Shown here: piece after piece, positions 18,006 through 27,288 of the stretch | Position numbering within the stretch: the first letter of the stretch is position 1 | How the letters are laid out: every line of letters begins with the position of its first letter | Assembly: GCA_945865525.1 (NCBI GenBank) | Contig: CAMBDY010000010.1 | Location: forward strand, 16,645-80,644 | Source of the DNA: Nitrospira lenta | GTDB taxonomy: Bacteria; Nitrospirota; Nitrospiria; Nitrospirales; Nitrospiraceae | Length of the DNA stretch: 64,000 nt | Direction: 5' to 3' | The notes under the pieces: generated by a model | What the model saw: only the letters and a program-made list of their open reading frames with translations | Told to the model about the DNA's origin: nothing | The model's database searches: none | Made by a program: the position numbers and the translations under genes

Positions 18006-19955
18006 CTAGCTACCCTGCTCGTCTCCGTGCGGCAACCGATCGGCCAAGGAGGCGAGTGTGCCCTGCCCTCGCGAGGGAACCAACGCCTGACCAATCAATT
18101 CCTTGACGCCCTGATAAATGCCTTCTGCAGTCAGCCCATACCGTTCGCGCAGAAAGTCCTGTGGCCCCTGCTCGATGTACCAGTCAGGCAATCCGAGGAC
18201 TTTCGTCCTCACATCCGTCACGCCACCGTCGGACAAGGCCTCAAGCACCGCGGACCCGAACCCGCCCATCTTGCAGCCCTCCTCCACCGTCACTACATAG
18301 CGAACCTTCTTTGCCACCTCGACGATCAAATCCTGGTCCAATGGCTTCACGAAGCGCGCATTCACGACTGCGGTTGAAATGCCTTCCTGCTCAAGCCGCT
18401 TCGCTGCCGTCACCGCATGCCAGACCGGCACACCGATCGCGATGATCGCGACCTCTGTGCCTTCCTGCAGCAGCTCAGCCTTCCCCATCGGCAAGGCCGT
18501 CGGCTCCTGATCCATCATGACGCCCAGGCTCAGTCCGCGCGGATACCGCACTGAGGCAGGCCCGTCATGCTCCACACAGGTTTTCAGCATATGCTGCAAC
18601 TCATTTTCATCCTTCGGTGCCATCGCAACCATGTTCGGAATGTGCCGCATAAACACATAGTCAAAGGCCCCGTGATGCGTGGTCCCGTCTTCCGCCACCA
18701 GCCCACCGCGATCGATACAGAACGTGACTGGCAGATTCTGCGTCGCAACGTCATGCACTACCTGGTCGTACGCCCGCTGTAAAAATGTGGAATAGAGGGC
18801 CACGACTGGACGAAGGCCCTGAGCCGCAAGACCGGCCGCAAAGGTCACCGCATGCTGCTCCGCTATACCGACGTCATAGATTCGGTCTGGGAACTCTTTC
18901 TCGAAAATATTCAGGCCGGTCCCCTCGCACATGGCTGCGGTAATCGCGACGATCCGCTTGTCCGCCCGGGCCAGCTTCACCAATGATTCGATGGCAATCT
19001 GTGTATAGGAGGGGCGGGCCGCTTTTTTCGCGGGGGCGCCAGTCTCTCGCACAAAGGGAGGACAGGCATGAAACCACACGGGATTCTTAACCGCCGGCTC
19101 ATAGCCCAACCCTTTTTTCGTGATGACATGGAGCAGCACTGGCCCCTTCATCATTAGGACATTTTCAAGAGTAGGCAGCAAATGCTCGAAGTTATGCCCG
19201 TCGATCGGTCCCGCATACCGAAACCCCAACTCCTCAAAAAGCAGCCCAGGAAGGATCGCGCCCTTGGCCAACTCTTCAGCACGACGCGCCCACTTCTGCA
19301 TATCAGACCCGATGTGAGGGATCTTCCCTAACAAGTGGCCCGTTTCTTCGCGCATCTTGGTGTAAAACTCTCCGGTAAAAGTCCGATTCAAATAGGAGGA
19401 AATGGCACCCACGTTCTTCGAAATAGACATTTGGTTGTCGTTCAAAATCACCAAAAAGTCTTCGTCCAACCCGCCGGCATGGTGCATGCCTTCCAGCGTC
19501 ATCCCGGCCGTCATGGCTCCATCCCCGACCACACAAACTACTTTATGCTTCTGCGCCAATTGCTTACGGGCTGCAACCATACCATAGGCGGCAGAGACGC
19601 CGGTCCCGGCATGGCCCGCATTGAACGTGTCGTAGACGCTCTCCTCGCGTTTAGTGAAGCCGCTCATGCCCCCGTACTGCCGAAGCGTGTGGAATTGCTC
19701 CCGGCGGCCCGTGAGCAATTTATGGGCATACGCTTGATTGCTGGTGTCCCAGACGATCTTATCCTTGGGCGCATCAAGCAGGTAATGCAGGGCAACCGTC
19801 AATTCAATCACTCCGAGATTCGAGGCCAGGTGGCCTCCGACGTTCGAGACCACGCCGATAATCTGTTCCCGCAACTCCTGACATAGAGCAGGAAATTGCA
19901 CGGGCGATAGCCGCTTCAGATCAGCAGGGCTTTGCATGGTCTTCAAGATCGACAT
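18006..19955 (-). CDS. dxs: 1-deoxy-D-xylulose-5-phosphate synthase
   Basis: HLASNLGVIELTVALHYL, GDGAMTAGM, DIGIAEQHAVTFAAGLA-type motifs; start revised to MSILKTMQS. Confidence 0.96.
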   Translation of the reverse strand: MSILKTMQSPADLKRLSPVQFPALCQELREQIIGVVSNVGGHLASNLGVIELTVALHYLLDAPKDKIVWDTSNQAYAHKLLTGRREQFHTLRQYGGMSGFTKREESVYDTFNAGHAGTGVSAAYGMVAARKQLAQKHKVVCVVGDGAMTAGMTLEGMHHAGGLDEDFLVILNDNQMSISKNVGAISSYLNRTFTGEFYTKMREETGHLLGKIPHIGSDMQKWARRAEELAKGAILPGLLFEELGFRYAGPIDGHNFEHLLPTLENVLMMKGPVLLHVITKKGLGYEPAVKNPVWFHACPPFVRETGAPAKKAARPSYTQIAIESLVKLARADKRIVAITAAMCEGTGLNIFEKEFPDRIYDVGIAEQHAVTFAAGLAAQGLRPVVALYSTFLQRAYDQVVHDVATQNLPVTFCIDRGGLVAEDGTTHHGAFDYVFMRHIPNMVAMAPKDENELQHMLKTCVEHDGPASVRYPRGLSLGVMMDQEPTALPMGKAELLQEGTEVAIIAIGVPVWHAVTAAKRLEQEGISTAVVNARFVKPLDQDLIVEVAKKVRYVVTVEEGCKMGGFGSAVLEALSDGGVTDVRTKVLGLPDWYIEQGPQDFLRERYGLTAEGIYQGVKELIGQALVPSRGQGTLASLADRLPHGDEQGS

Positions 19956-20165
19956 AACAGATACTCCTGTACGCACATGCAGAGGGGTCGCGCACGACGA
20001 ATTGAACTCAGATGAGTATAGTGCAGTACTGCAGCAGCTCAGGCAATAGTGGTTCCACTCTCACATAAAAGTCATGTATTGTCAAGCTGTTAGCTGGCTT
20101 ATCCAGAAACCAACACCGCGGATAGCTTGAATTATGAGCCCCCGCCTATCCCTCACAACGATCGA

Positions 20166-21368
20166 TCAATAGGGGAAGTCCAGCCCCGCAAAGATCGCTC
20201 CCCCCTCGCGGCTATAGCCATAGTCGACACGCCCGACGACATTGGGCCGAACGACTCCACGAAATCCGATACCAGGAGTCATCCGATAGCTATGGAAATT
20301 GATTTTTTTGTAGTCGCTGAAAACCTGGCCTGTATCCAAAAACGGGGCAACCTCGAAGTCCGCATTGACGCCCGCCACCTTTGCGCGGGCGAGATGAATG
20401 CGCTCCTCGATGCTGAGCGATAGGAGATGCTTATCGATGAAACGATCGCCGCCGAATCCGCGCAGGTTGTTTTGTCCTCCCAGCGAACTTTGCTCGAAGA
20501 ATGGCACTTGCGACCCAATCGTCGCTTGCAGATCCCCACGTACGACCAGGATCGCACGCTTCGATTCGCTGGGAAACAGCTTCTTCACCTCGATCTCACA
20601 GCGGGAGTAGACGGGATGATCGCCGTTGCGAAGACTCTGGTTGAGCTCCACATAGGCCGTCACGGCCATCCCGTCGGTCGGCGTGACAAGATGGTTGCGC
20701 GTATCGTAATAAAACGTCGCCCGGTGCCCGAGAATGATCGATTCGCCCTGTACCCCATCCACCAGAGGAAACCGGTCACCAGTAAAGGGAAGACCCGTCC
20801 CACCTTTTTGCAGCTGCACATCGCGAAGCCGCTGGCCGACGGAAATCTGCGTCACTTCGTTTGCATAGACTCCGAACCGCCAATTCAGCCTCGTTTCACG
20901 CGCCGTATAATTCGTTTCCTGGGACTCCGGCGTGGCTTGCCCAAGATTAAAGAACCGCGAGGTGGCATTTTTGAAAAACGAGGCCCCAAAATTCAACGAG
21001 TAGCGGCCCTGATCGAACGCCGGATCGGCATAGCTGAACACCACCTTGCGCTCGATCCGCTCGGTAAAGGAGCCGATGAATCGCATCTCCCGTCCGCCTG
21101 GCTCATAGCGAAACACATTGAGGGCGCCGCGTGTCCCGACAATGGAGTTCCGAATAATCATCGGTGCGACGATATATTGCAGCTCCCCATCTGGATCAGT
21201 GATCAAAATTGGCACGAGCAGCCCAGCATCATTTCCATCATTGCGGGTGCTCGACACGGATGGAACTGGAAAATATTGCACGTCCGCTACGCCCGACTCT
21301 GGCAGCGCAACAAGACTCGCTACACAGGACACGAACATAACGGCGATGAGGCCATGCAGTCTGAGCAT
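20166..21368 (-). CDS. Omp85/BamA-like surface antigen barrel, no POTRA seen
   Basis: Signal peptide, beta-strand-rich, LGGQNNLRGFGGDRF (RGF motif), C-terminal aromatic FAGLDFPY. Confidence 0.75.
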   Translation of the reverse strand: MLRLHGLIAVMFVSCVASLVALPESGVADVQYFPVPSVSSTRNDGNDAGLLVPILITDPDGELQYIVAPMIIRNSIVGTRGALNVFRYEPGGREMRFIGSFTERIERKVVFSYADPAFDQGRYSLNFGASFFKNATSRFFNLGQATPESQETNYTARETRLNWRFGVYANEVTQISVGQRLRDVQLQKGGTGLPFTGDRFPLVDGVQGESIILGHRATFYYDTRNHLVTPTDGMAVTAYVELNQSLRNGDHPVYSRCEIEVKKLFPSESKRAILVVRGDLQATIGSQVPFFEQSSLGGQNNLRGFGGDRFIDKHLLSLSIEERIHLARAKVAGVNADFEVAPFLDTGQVFSDYKKINFHSYRMTPGIGFRGVVRPNVVGRVDYGYSREGGAIFAGLDFPY

Positions 21369-21385
21369 GGAATTCTTAAAGCGCG

Positions 21386-22063
21386 TTACAGAGCTTTAAT
21401 CTTATCGGATTTCTTGCGAAGCTGGCCCACAAGGTCGGCATACGACGAATCGCGAAGAATCTTTGAGAACTGCCCACGGTAGTTACTCACTAGGCTCACC
21501 CCGTCCACCACCACATCGTAAACCCACCACTTTTCACCCTTATTCAAAAGCCGGTAGTCGAGAGGAATTTCCGTTTTACCAGTACGTACCTTGGTGCGTA
21601 CCTCGGCGTAGTTTTTCTCTATCCGTTCGTTGATGTACTCCACGCCTTCACCGGAATACGCCTCGACTCTGTCCGCATAGGAAGTGGTGAGCACCGTTCG
21701 AAAGAGTTCGACGAACTCCTCCCTGTCTTTTTGAGCCAACGTTTTCCATGGAGCCCCGAGTGCCCGGATGGACATTTCTTCATAGTCAAACCGGTCTCGG
21801 ACGGTTGCCTCCAAGCGTTGCCGGCGCTCTGTCGCTCGCGACGATTGCTTGAGCTCCTTATCTTGGATAACTTTCAACACGTCATCGATGGTGCTTTTCA
21901 TCGCTTCAGTGGCGCTACCCGCTACGGCTGACTGGACAGCTGCCATGCCAAACAATGCAAGCGTACAAACTGCGCCGCTCGCGATCTTCCTCCAACTCCA
22001 TCTCTGCGCCTCTCCTACAGCAGTCCCCCTGAGTTCCATATCATCTCCCATATAAGCGTCCAA
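21386..22063 (-). CDS. MlaC/Ttg2D/HpnM-like phospholipid-binding protein
   Basis: Signal sequence, ATVRDRFDYEEMSIRALGAPWKTLAQKDREEFVELFRTVLTTSYADRVEAYSGEGVEY...KWWVYDVVVDGVSLVSNYRGQFSKIL. Confidence 0.9.
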   Translation of the reverse strand: MDAYMGDDMELRGTAVGEAQRWSWRKIASGAVCTLALFGMAAVQSAVAGSATEAMKSTIDDVLKVIQDKELKQSSRATERRQRLEATVRDRFDYEEMSIRALGAPWKTLAQKDREEFVELFRTVLTTSYADRVEAYSGEGVEYINERIEKNYAEVRTKVRTGKTEIPLDYRLLNKGEKWWVYDVVVDGVSLVSNYRGQFSKILRDSSYADLVGQLRKKSDKIKAL

Positions 22064-22083
22064 TTAAGCTCCGCTACCATCCA

Positions 22084-22527
22084 TCAGTTCACTTTCCCAT
22101 GCACATACTGGCTAACCAATTCCTCCAGGTCGAGACCCGATTCCGTATCGCGGATCGTTTCTCCAGGCTTAAGCGGATCGCCCCCCCCACCCGGAGACAG
22201 GGCCAAGAACTTCTCGCCGATGATCCCGCGAGTCTTGATCGAGGCAATGGTGTCCGTGTAGAGCTTAACAGTATTATTAATCGCCAGCTTCACCATCGCG
22301 CGATCCTCATTGAGCGTAATCCCGCGGACCCGCCCGACCTCGACGCCAGCGATTTCAACGGTCGACCCCGCCTTGAGCCCCGACGCCGTGTTGAACTGCG
22401 CATCCACTTCATAGACGTCGCCTCGAACCAGTTCAAGCTTTCCGAGTTTGACCGACAGGTATCCAAGACACAGGATACCGATGAGTACGAACAGGCCGAC
22501 CGTCATCTCTAACTTGGCTTTTTCCAT
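22084..22527 (-). CDS. mlaD: MlaD-like MCE-domain protein
   Basis: ETTVGLFVLIG-type start and GLKAGSTVEIAGVEVGRVRGITL MCE motif. Confidence 0.92.
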   Translation of the reverse strand: MEKAKLEMTVGLFVLIGILCLGYLSVKLGKLELVRGDVYEVDAQFNTASGLKAGSTVEIAGVEVGRVRGITLNEDRAMVKLAINNTVKLYTDTIASIKTRGIIGEKFLALSPGGGGDPLKPGETIRDTESGLDLEELVSQYVHGKVN

Positions 22528-22544
22528 ATCTTCCTACTCCTCCC

Positions 22545-23300
22545 TCACCCCACGTGCGATCCGGGCAATACGACCGTCCCGCCGACGGAAATAAATTCAA
22601 GGATATCCGGATCGGTAATCCGCTGGAACTCAGTGGCCGGAGCCATGGCGGCAATCTTACCGCTTCGAAGCATCGCCACCCAATCAGAAATCGCAAAAAT
22701 CTCCGGAATTTCATGACTGACCATCACCGCCGTAAAGCCGAACCGTCGTTGCATCGTGACGATCAAATCATGAATCGATTTCGCCATCAACGGGTCCAGC
22801 CCCGTCGTCGGCTCATCGAACAGGATAATCTCAGGCTCCATGACCAACGCGCGCGCGAGGCCCGCCCGTTTGCGCATGCCCCCGCTCAACTCAGCGGGAA
22901 ACTTGTGCCCCATGCCCTCCAGTCCGACCTGCGCCAGCTTTTCCTCAACTCGTTGCGCCACGGCCGGCCCCTTCATCCGTAACTTCTCCCGCAACGGGAA
23001 CGCCACGTTTTCAAAAACGGAGAGGGAATCGAACAGGGCCGCACCCTGAAACAGCATCGCAAACCGCTTCCGGACATCATTTAAGCGCGTCCCTGACAAG
23101 CGGGAAATCTCCACATCGCCGACCCAGACTTCGCCACGATCCGGCTGCATGAGCCCAATCATGTGCTTGAGCAGCACGCTCTTGCCCTCTCCACTCCGGC
23201 CGATAATGGTCGTCAGCTTGCCCACAGGGATCGTAAGATTCACCCCTTGCAGCACCGCCTGCCCGCCCAACTTCTTTTCAACGCCAATCAGCTTGATCAT
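22545..23300 (-). CDS. mlaF: MlaF-like ABC transporter ATPase
   Basis: Walker A GRSGEGKSVLLKH, signature LSGGMRKRAGLARAL, DEPTTGLDP; start revised to MIKLIGVEKK. Confidence 0.93.
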   Translation of the reverse strand: MIKLIGVEKKLGGQAVLQGVNLTIPVGKLTTIIGRSGEGKSVLLKHMIGLMQPDRGEVWVGDVEISRLSGTRLNDVRKRFAMLFQGAALFDSLSVFENVAFPLREKLRMKGPAVAQRVEEKLAQVGLEGMGHKFPAELSGGMRKRAGLARALVMEPEIILFDEPTTGLDPLMAKSIHDLIVTMQRRFGFTAVMVSHEIPEIFAISDWVAMLRSGKIAAMAPATEFQRITDPDILEFISVGGTVVLPGSHVG

Positions 23301-23305
23301 AGATA

Positions 23306-24082
23306 TCAGAGCAAGACCGAGGTAAGGAAATAGTCCCACACCAGAATGACCACCGAGCTCAGCACCACCGCTTCAGTCGTGGCGGTCCCCAGCCCCTCCG
23401 CGCTCTGCCTCGTGTGGTACCCTTTATAGGAACAGATCCAGGTGATGATCAGCCCGAAACTGATCGACTTGAGAATCCCGCCGTAAACATCTTTCCATTC
23501 CACCGTGGACTCGATTGAGTTCCAATAGGACCCCGCATTCACGCCCAGCAGATCCACACCAACAACATAGCCGCCATAGATCCCAACCACGTCGAAGATG
23601 GCTACAAGCAGTGGTACTCCGATCAACCCAGCTACCAACTTCGGGGCGATCAAATACTGCATTGGATTGATCGCCATGGTATCGAGCGCATCAATCTGTT
23701 CGGTAATCCGCATGATGCCGATCTCCGCCGTCATGGCCGAACCGGCCCTGGCGGTCACCATCAGGGCGGCCAACACCGGCCCCAGTTCACGAATCATGCT
23801 CAAGGCTACTGCAGAGCCTAGCAATCCCTCCGAGCCGAACTTCCGCAAACTGTAGTAGCCTTGCAGCGCAAGGACCATTCCCGTAAACCCGGCGGTCAGA
23901 ACCACTACAAACGTCGATTTATACCCGATGAAATGAAGTTGCTTGAGCATGTGGGAAAATCGAAATGGCGGCCTTGTCAGCCAGGCAAACGCCGACAAGA
24001 CAAACAGCAGCATGCGGCCCATCTCCTGCAGACGCGTGACCACCGATGCACCGATCCGTTCAACCATATTCAAGACCATCAC
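23306..24082 (-). CDS. mlaE: MlaE-like ABC transporter permease
   Basis: GMVLALQGYYSLRKFG, ARAGSAMTAEIGIMRITEQIDALDTMAINPMQYLIAPK motif. Confidence 0.93.
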   Translation of the reverse strand: MMVLNMVERIGASVVTRLQEMGRMLLFVLSAFAWLTRPPFRFSHMLKQLHFIGYKSTFVVVLTAGFTGMVLALQGYYSLRKFGSEGLLGSAVALSMIRELGPVLAALMVTARAGSAMTAEIGIMRITEQIDALDTMAINPMQYLIAPKLVAGLIGVPLLVAIFDVVGIYGGYVVGVDLLGVNAGSYWNSIESTVEWKDVYGGILKSISFGLIITWICSYKGYHTRQSAEGLGTATTEAVVLSSVVILVWDYFLTSVLL

Positions 24083-24913
24083 TTACCTCAGCTCACGACA
24101 GAAGCCGCCGCCCGCTTCCGCATAATGTTCAAACCATTCCGTTAACCGATCCGCAGCTATCCGACTCTGCCGTCGCAGCCGATTCAACCCCACAAAGCGG
24201 GACGGGCGGCTGACGAGCGACCATATACCTTGAATCCATCTAGTGGGCCCGAGAAAGAGATTGAAGTCAAGGGGGAGATCCTCATTCTCTAGATCGGAGA
24301 CCGTCCGCACGAGCGCCATGGGCACTCCTTGCGCCCGAGCCACCAGTGCAATGGCGGCGCTTTCCATATCAAGTCCGATCGCCTCGGTCAACCGGCGCAA
24401 TCGCCGCTTACCCTCGGCCTGCCACAGCACCCTCGGCACAGACACGACCGTTCCTACTCGCGCAGCCATCCCTGCCTCCTGCGCCGCCATAAGGCAACCG
24501 GAACGCACAGCTTCATCGCACAACAGAGAATCGCCCTTCACCGTCCCAGTCTCTTCGATGTCGAAAGAAAAAACCTCCGTGCCAAGAATGAGGTCTCCCA
24601 CTTGAGCCGGCACGAGCGCGCACGCAAAACCGGTGGACATGACCAGCGACATGGCCTGTGTCGTCAAGACCCTTTGCGCAACCGTGCCAGCTGACGCAGG
24701 GCCGATGCCAGTCTGAATCAACCAATAGACCTGATCCCCCTTCTGCCCAACATGACAGCGAACTCCCGCGATCGTCGCAATACGATCCGTAGGAAGTGCA
24801 CGCTTAACAGCCTGCAGCTCCCAGCGAGTCGCGGCAAAGATGGCGATAGGAAGCATTGAGGATTCTAGGCGGGCGGGCCCCGCGCCAGCGATAGAAGTCG
24901 ACGGAGCGCTCAC
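24083..24913 (-). CDS. hpnG: Nucleoside phosphorylase-like protein HpnG
   Basis: Phosphorylase fold (STGFACAL, DMESAAIALVA, RTVSD); GTG start overlaps shc stop (GTGA). Confidence 0.82.
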   Translation of the reverse strand: MSAPSTSIAGAGPARLESSMLPIAIFAATRWELQAVKRALPTDRIATIAGVRCHVGQKGDQVYWLIQTGIGPASAGTVAQRVLTTQAMSLVMSTGFACALVPAQVGDLILGTEVFSFDIEETGTVKGDSLLCDEAVRSGCLMAAQEAGMAARVGTVVSVPRVLWQAEGKRRLRRLTEAIGLDMESAAIALVARAQGVPMALVRTVSDLENEDLPLDFNLFLGPTRWIQGIWSLVSRPSRFVGLNRLRRQSRIAADRLTEWFEHYAEAGGGFCRELR

Positions 24914-27090
24914 TGATCAACTCGATGGCACCCAGACGCCATCACCTGCTCACGCACTTCATCCGCCCGCATTTTCCCACGCGTTCGCAAATTCCGATAC
25001 ATCGCCAAGGCCCACAAGGGAAAATATTGGCAGTACCAATGGTAGCGGAGATAAAACACACGGGGGAATCCAGTGCCAGTATGGCAGACCTCTTCCCAGG
25101 AGCCATCTTTCATTTGATGACGCAACAGATACTGGATGCCGCGCGCAACGCTAAAGGCATCGGTCTTCCCAGCCGACATCAGCCCCATGATGGCCCAGGC
25201 TGTTTGAGATGGGGTGCTACCCCCTTTCCCTCTCCACTCAGAATCGTCGCCATAGGAATGACAGGACTCGCCCCATCCCCCATCAGGATTCTGCTTCGAC
25301 TCAAGCCAGACGACCGCACGACGGATATAGGGCTCCGAAAGGTCTACGCCGATCGCACGAAGGCCGGCCAGCACAGACCAGGTCCCATAAATGTAATTCA
25401 CGCCCCACCGGCCGTACCAACTGCCGTCAGCCTCCTGCTCGCGCTTCAGGAACCGGAGGGCTGGTGCCACGGCTAGATGAGTCTGATCGTAGCCCAACGC
25501 GGCCAGCATCTCGAGACAACGTCCAGTCAAATCCGACGTGCTGGGGTCGAGCAGGGCATGGTGGTCAGCAAAGGGAATATAGTTGAAGACGATACGATTA
25601 TTGTCCTTGTCGTAAGCTCCCCACCCACCATCGGACCCTTGCATGGCGAGGACCCAATTCGTCCCCCGCTGAATGGACTCTTGCAGATCAGCCGCCTGAG
25701 CCATCTGAACTTTCGACAGCGCCATCAAGACCACGGCTGAGTCGTCCACGTCGGGATAGAGCTCATTTTCAAACTGAAAGTACCAGCCGCCCGGTTCCGC
25801 CTTTGGAGAGGAAAATTTCCAATCGCCGACCAGCTTCGTCTGGCGGGAGGCCAGATAGGATGCCGCTTTCTGAAGCGAGGGATGGTCCTGCGATATCCCG
25901 GCTTCGATCAAAGCGTTCATAAGCAAGGCGGTGTCCCAGATCGGCGAATGACAGGGCTGAAGATGCAGCGCCTCGACACACTGCTCGCCGATCGACACAG
26001 TATCGTAGACTTCCAGCGCTTCGATTTCCTGAAACGCCTTTCGCATCAAGGGATCGTCAGCCGCATAGCCCAAGCAGTGAAGGGCCACGATTGAATTTGC
26101 CATGGCCGGATAAATCGCCCCTAACCCGCCGCTGCCCTGGATATGGTCCAGCATCCAGGTGGCCGCCCCGTGCAAGGCCTTCTCTCGCAGCCAACTGAGC
26201 GGCATCTTGTCGTAGAGCTTGAGTACCCCGTCTAATTGCACGAAGAAATTATGCGGCGTGAACCACCGCTGGTCCTTATTGAATGGCGGCACGTCGCGAT
26301 ACCGAATCTGCGCCCGGGGAAAGAGATACAGCTCGTCAATCCCCTGCGCCTTGGGAATACGGCAGACGGGTCGATTCGCAAACACTACCAGCAAGGGAAT
26401 CAGAACAGCGCGGGACCAATAGGAAATCGCATAGATGCTGAAATAGAACCGCTTCGGCAGGAGCATGATCTCCGGTGGCATGCTTGGGAGCCCCTCCCAG
26501 TCGTACTGCTCGAACAGGGCCAGAGTGATTTTCGTAAAGACGTTCGCGGAAACCACGCCGCCCTTGGCGTGAATGCAGTCGCGGGCCCGCAGCATGTAGG
26601 GTTCCTCGGCCGAGATGCCGCTCAATTTCAAGGCGAAATAGGCCTTCACCGATGCGCTGATCTCGGAGGGACCTCCGTAGAAAATCGGCCAGCCGCCGTC
26701 GGGCAATTGCATGGCACGAAGATACCGAACCGCCTTACGCTCCCGCTCAGGATCGACTCGATCCAGAAATTGACGCAATAGGATATATTCAGAGGTCAAA
26801 GTGGTATCGGCTTCGAGTTCGCCAACCCAATAGCCTTCGGACTCATGCTGTCTGGACAGGAACCAGGCTTGACTGCGTCGCACCGCGTCATCAAGCGCAT
26901 CCACCTGGCTCACTGAATGGCTAGTGGGGCGTCGGGCCGCAATGTCGAGCGGGACGGAGAGCGGAGACTTGTCCAACACCAAACGCAACGGTGGAGCCTT
27001 GGGCCGCGCGGTTGCCAGACCCAATTTCTCCGGAACGGAGACAAAGAGACTATCCGAGAGGCGGCCTAGAAACGCTCGAATCAGGTTCAT
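24910..27090 (-). CDS. shc: Squalene-hopene cyclase
   Basis: DVDD catalytic motif (YPDVDDSAVV), repeated QW motifs (QNPDGGWGES, QMKDGSWEE), 726 aa. Confidence 0.95.
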   Translation of the reverse strand: MNLIRAFLGRLSDSLFVSVPEKLGLATARPKAPPLRLVLDKSPLSVPLDIAARRPTSHSVSQVDALDDAVRRSQAWFLSRQHESEGYWVGELEADTTLTSEYILLRQFLDRVDPERERKAVRYLRAMQLPDGGWPIFYGGPSEISASVKAYFALKLSGISAEEPYMLRARDCIHAKGGVVSANVFTKITLALFEQYDWEGLPSMPPEIMLLPKRFYFSIYAISYWSRAVLIPLLVVFANRPVCRIPKAQGIDELYLFPRAQIRYRDVPPFNKDQRWFTPHNFFVQLDGVLKLYDKMPLSWLREKALHGAATWMLDHIQGSGGLGAIYPAMANSIVALHCLGYAADDPLMRKAFQEIEALEVYDTVSIGEQCVEALHLQPCHSPIWDTALLMNALIEAGISQDHPSLQKAASYLASRQTKLVGDWKFSSPKAEPGGWYFQFENELYPDVDDSAVVLMALSKVQMAQAADLQESIQRGTNWVLAMQGSDGGWGAYDKDNNRIVFNYIPFADHHALLDPSTSDLTGRCLEMLAALGYDQTHLAVAPALRFLKREQEADGSWYGRWGVNYIYGTWSVLAGLRAIGVDLSEPYIRRAVVWLESKQNPDGGWGESCHSYGDDSEWRGKGGSTPSQTAWAIMGLMSAGKTDAFSVARGIQYLLRHQMKDGSWEEVCHTGTGFPRVFYLRYHWYCQYFPLWALAMYRNLRTRGKMRADEVREQVMASGCHRVDQ

Positions 27091-27288
27091 TATGGTGTTC
27101 GTCTATAGAAAAATACAGGTGGATGGAACAACGCAACAGCTCTACGCCGCCCCCATGAAGCGTCAACGGCAAGAGACACTTTTATTGCATTGTCCGAGGG
27201 GCAATCTATACCAGAGCCCCGTGTGACGAGTCAAGAAATGCGGAGCGGAAGTCCTTTGAAATACAACGATTTTACTAGTCTTGTCTCT

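Noticed and set aside
20427-21482. 351-aa plus-strand ORF antisense to Omp85-like barrel
   Set aside because: Composition looks like a shadow ORF; the minus strand has signal peptide and RGF motif.
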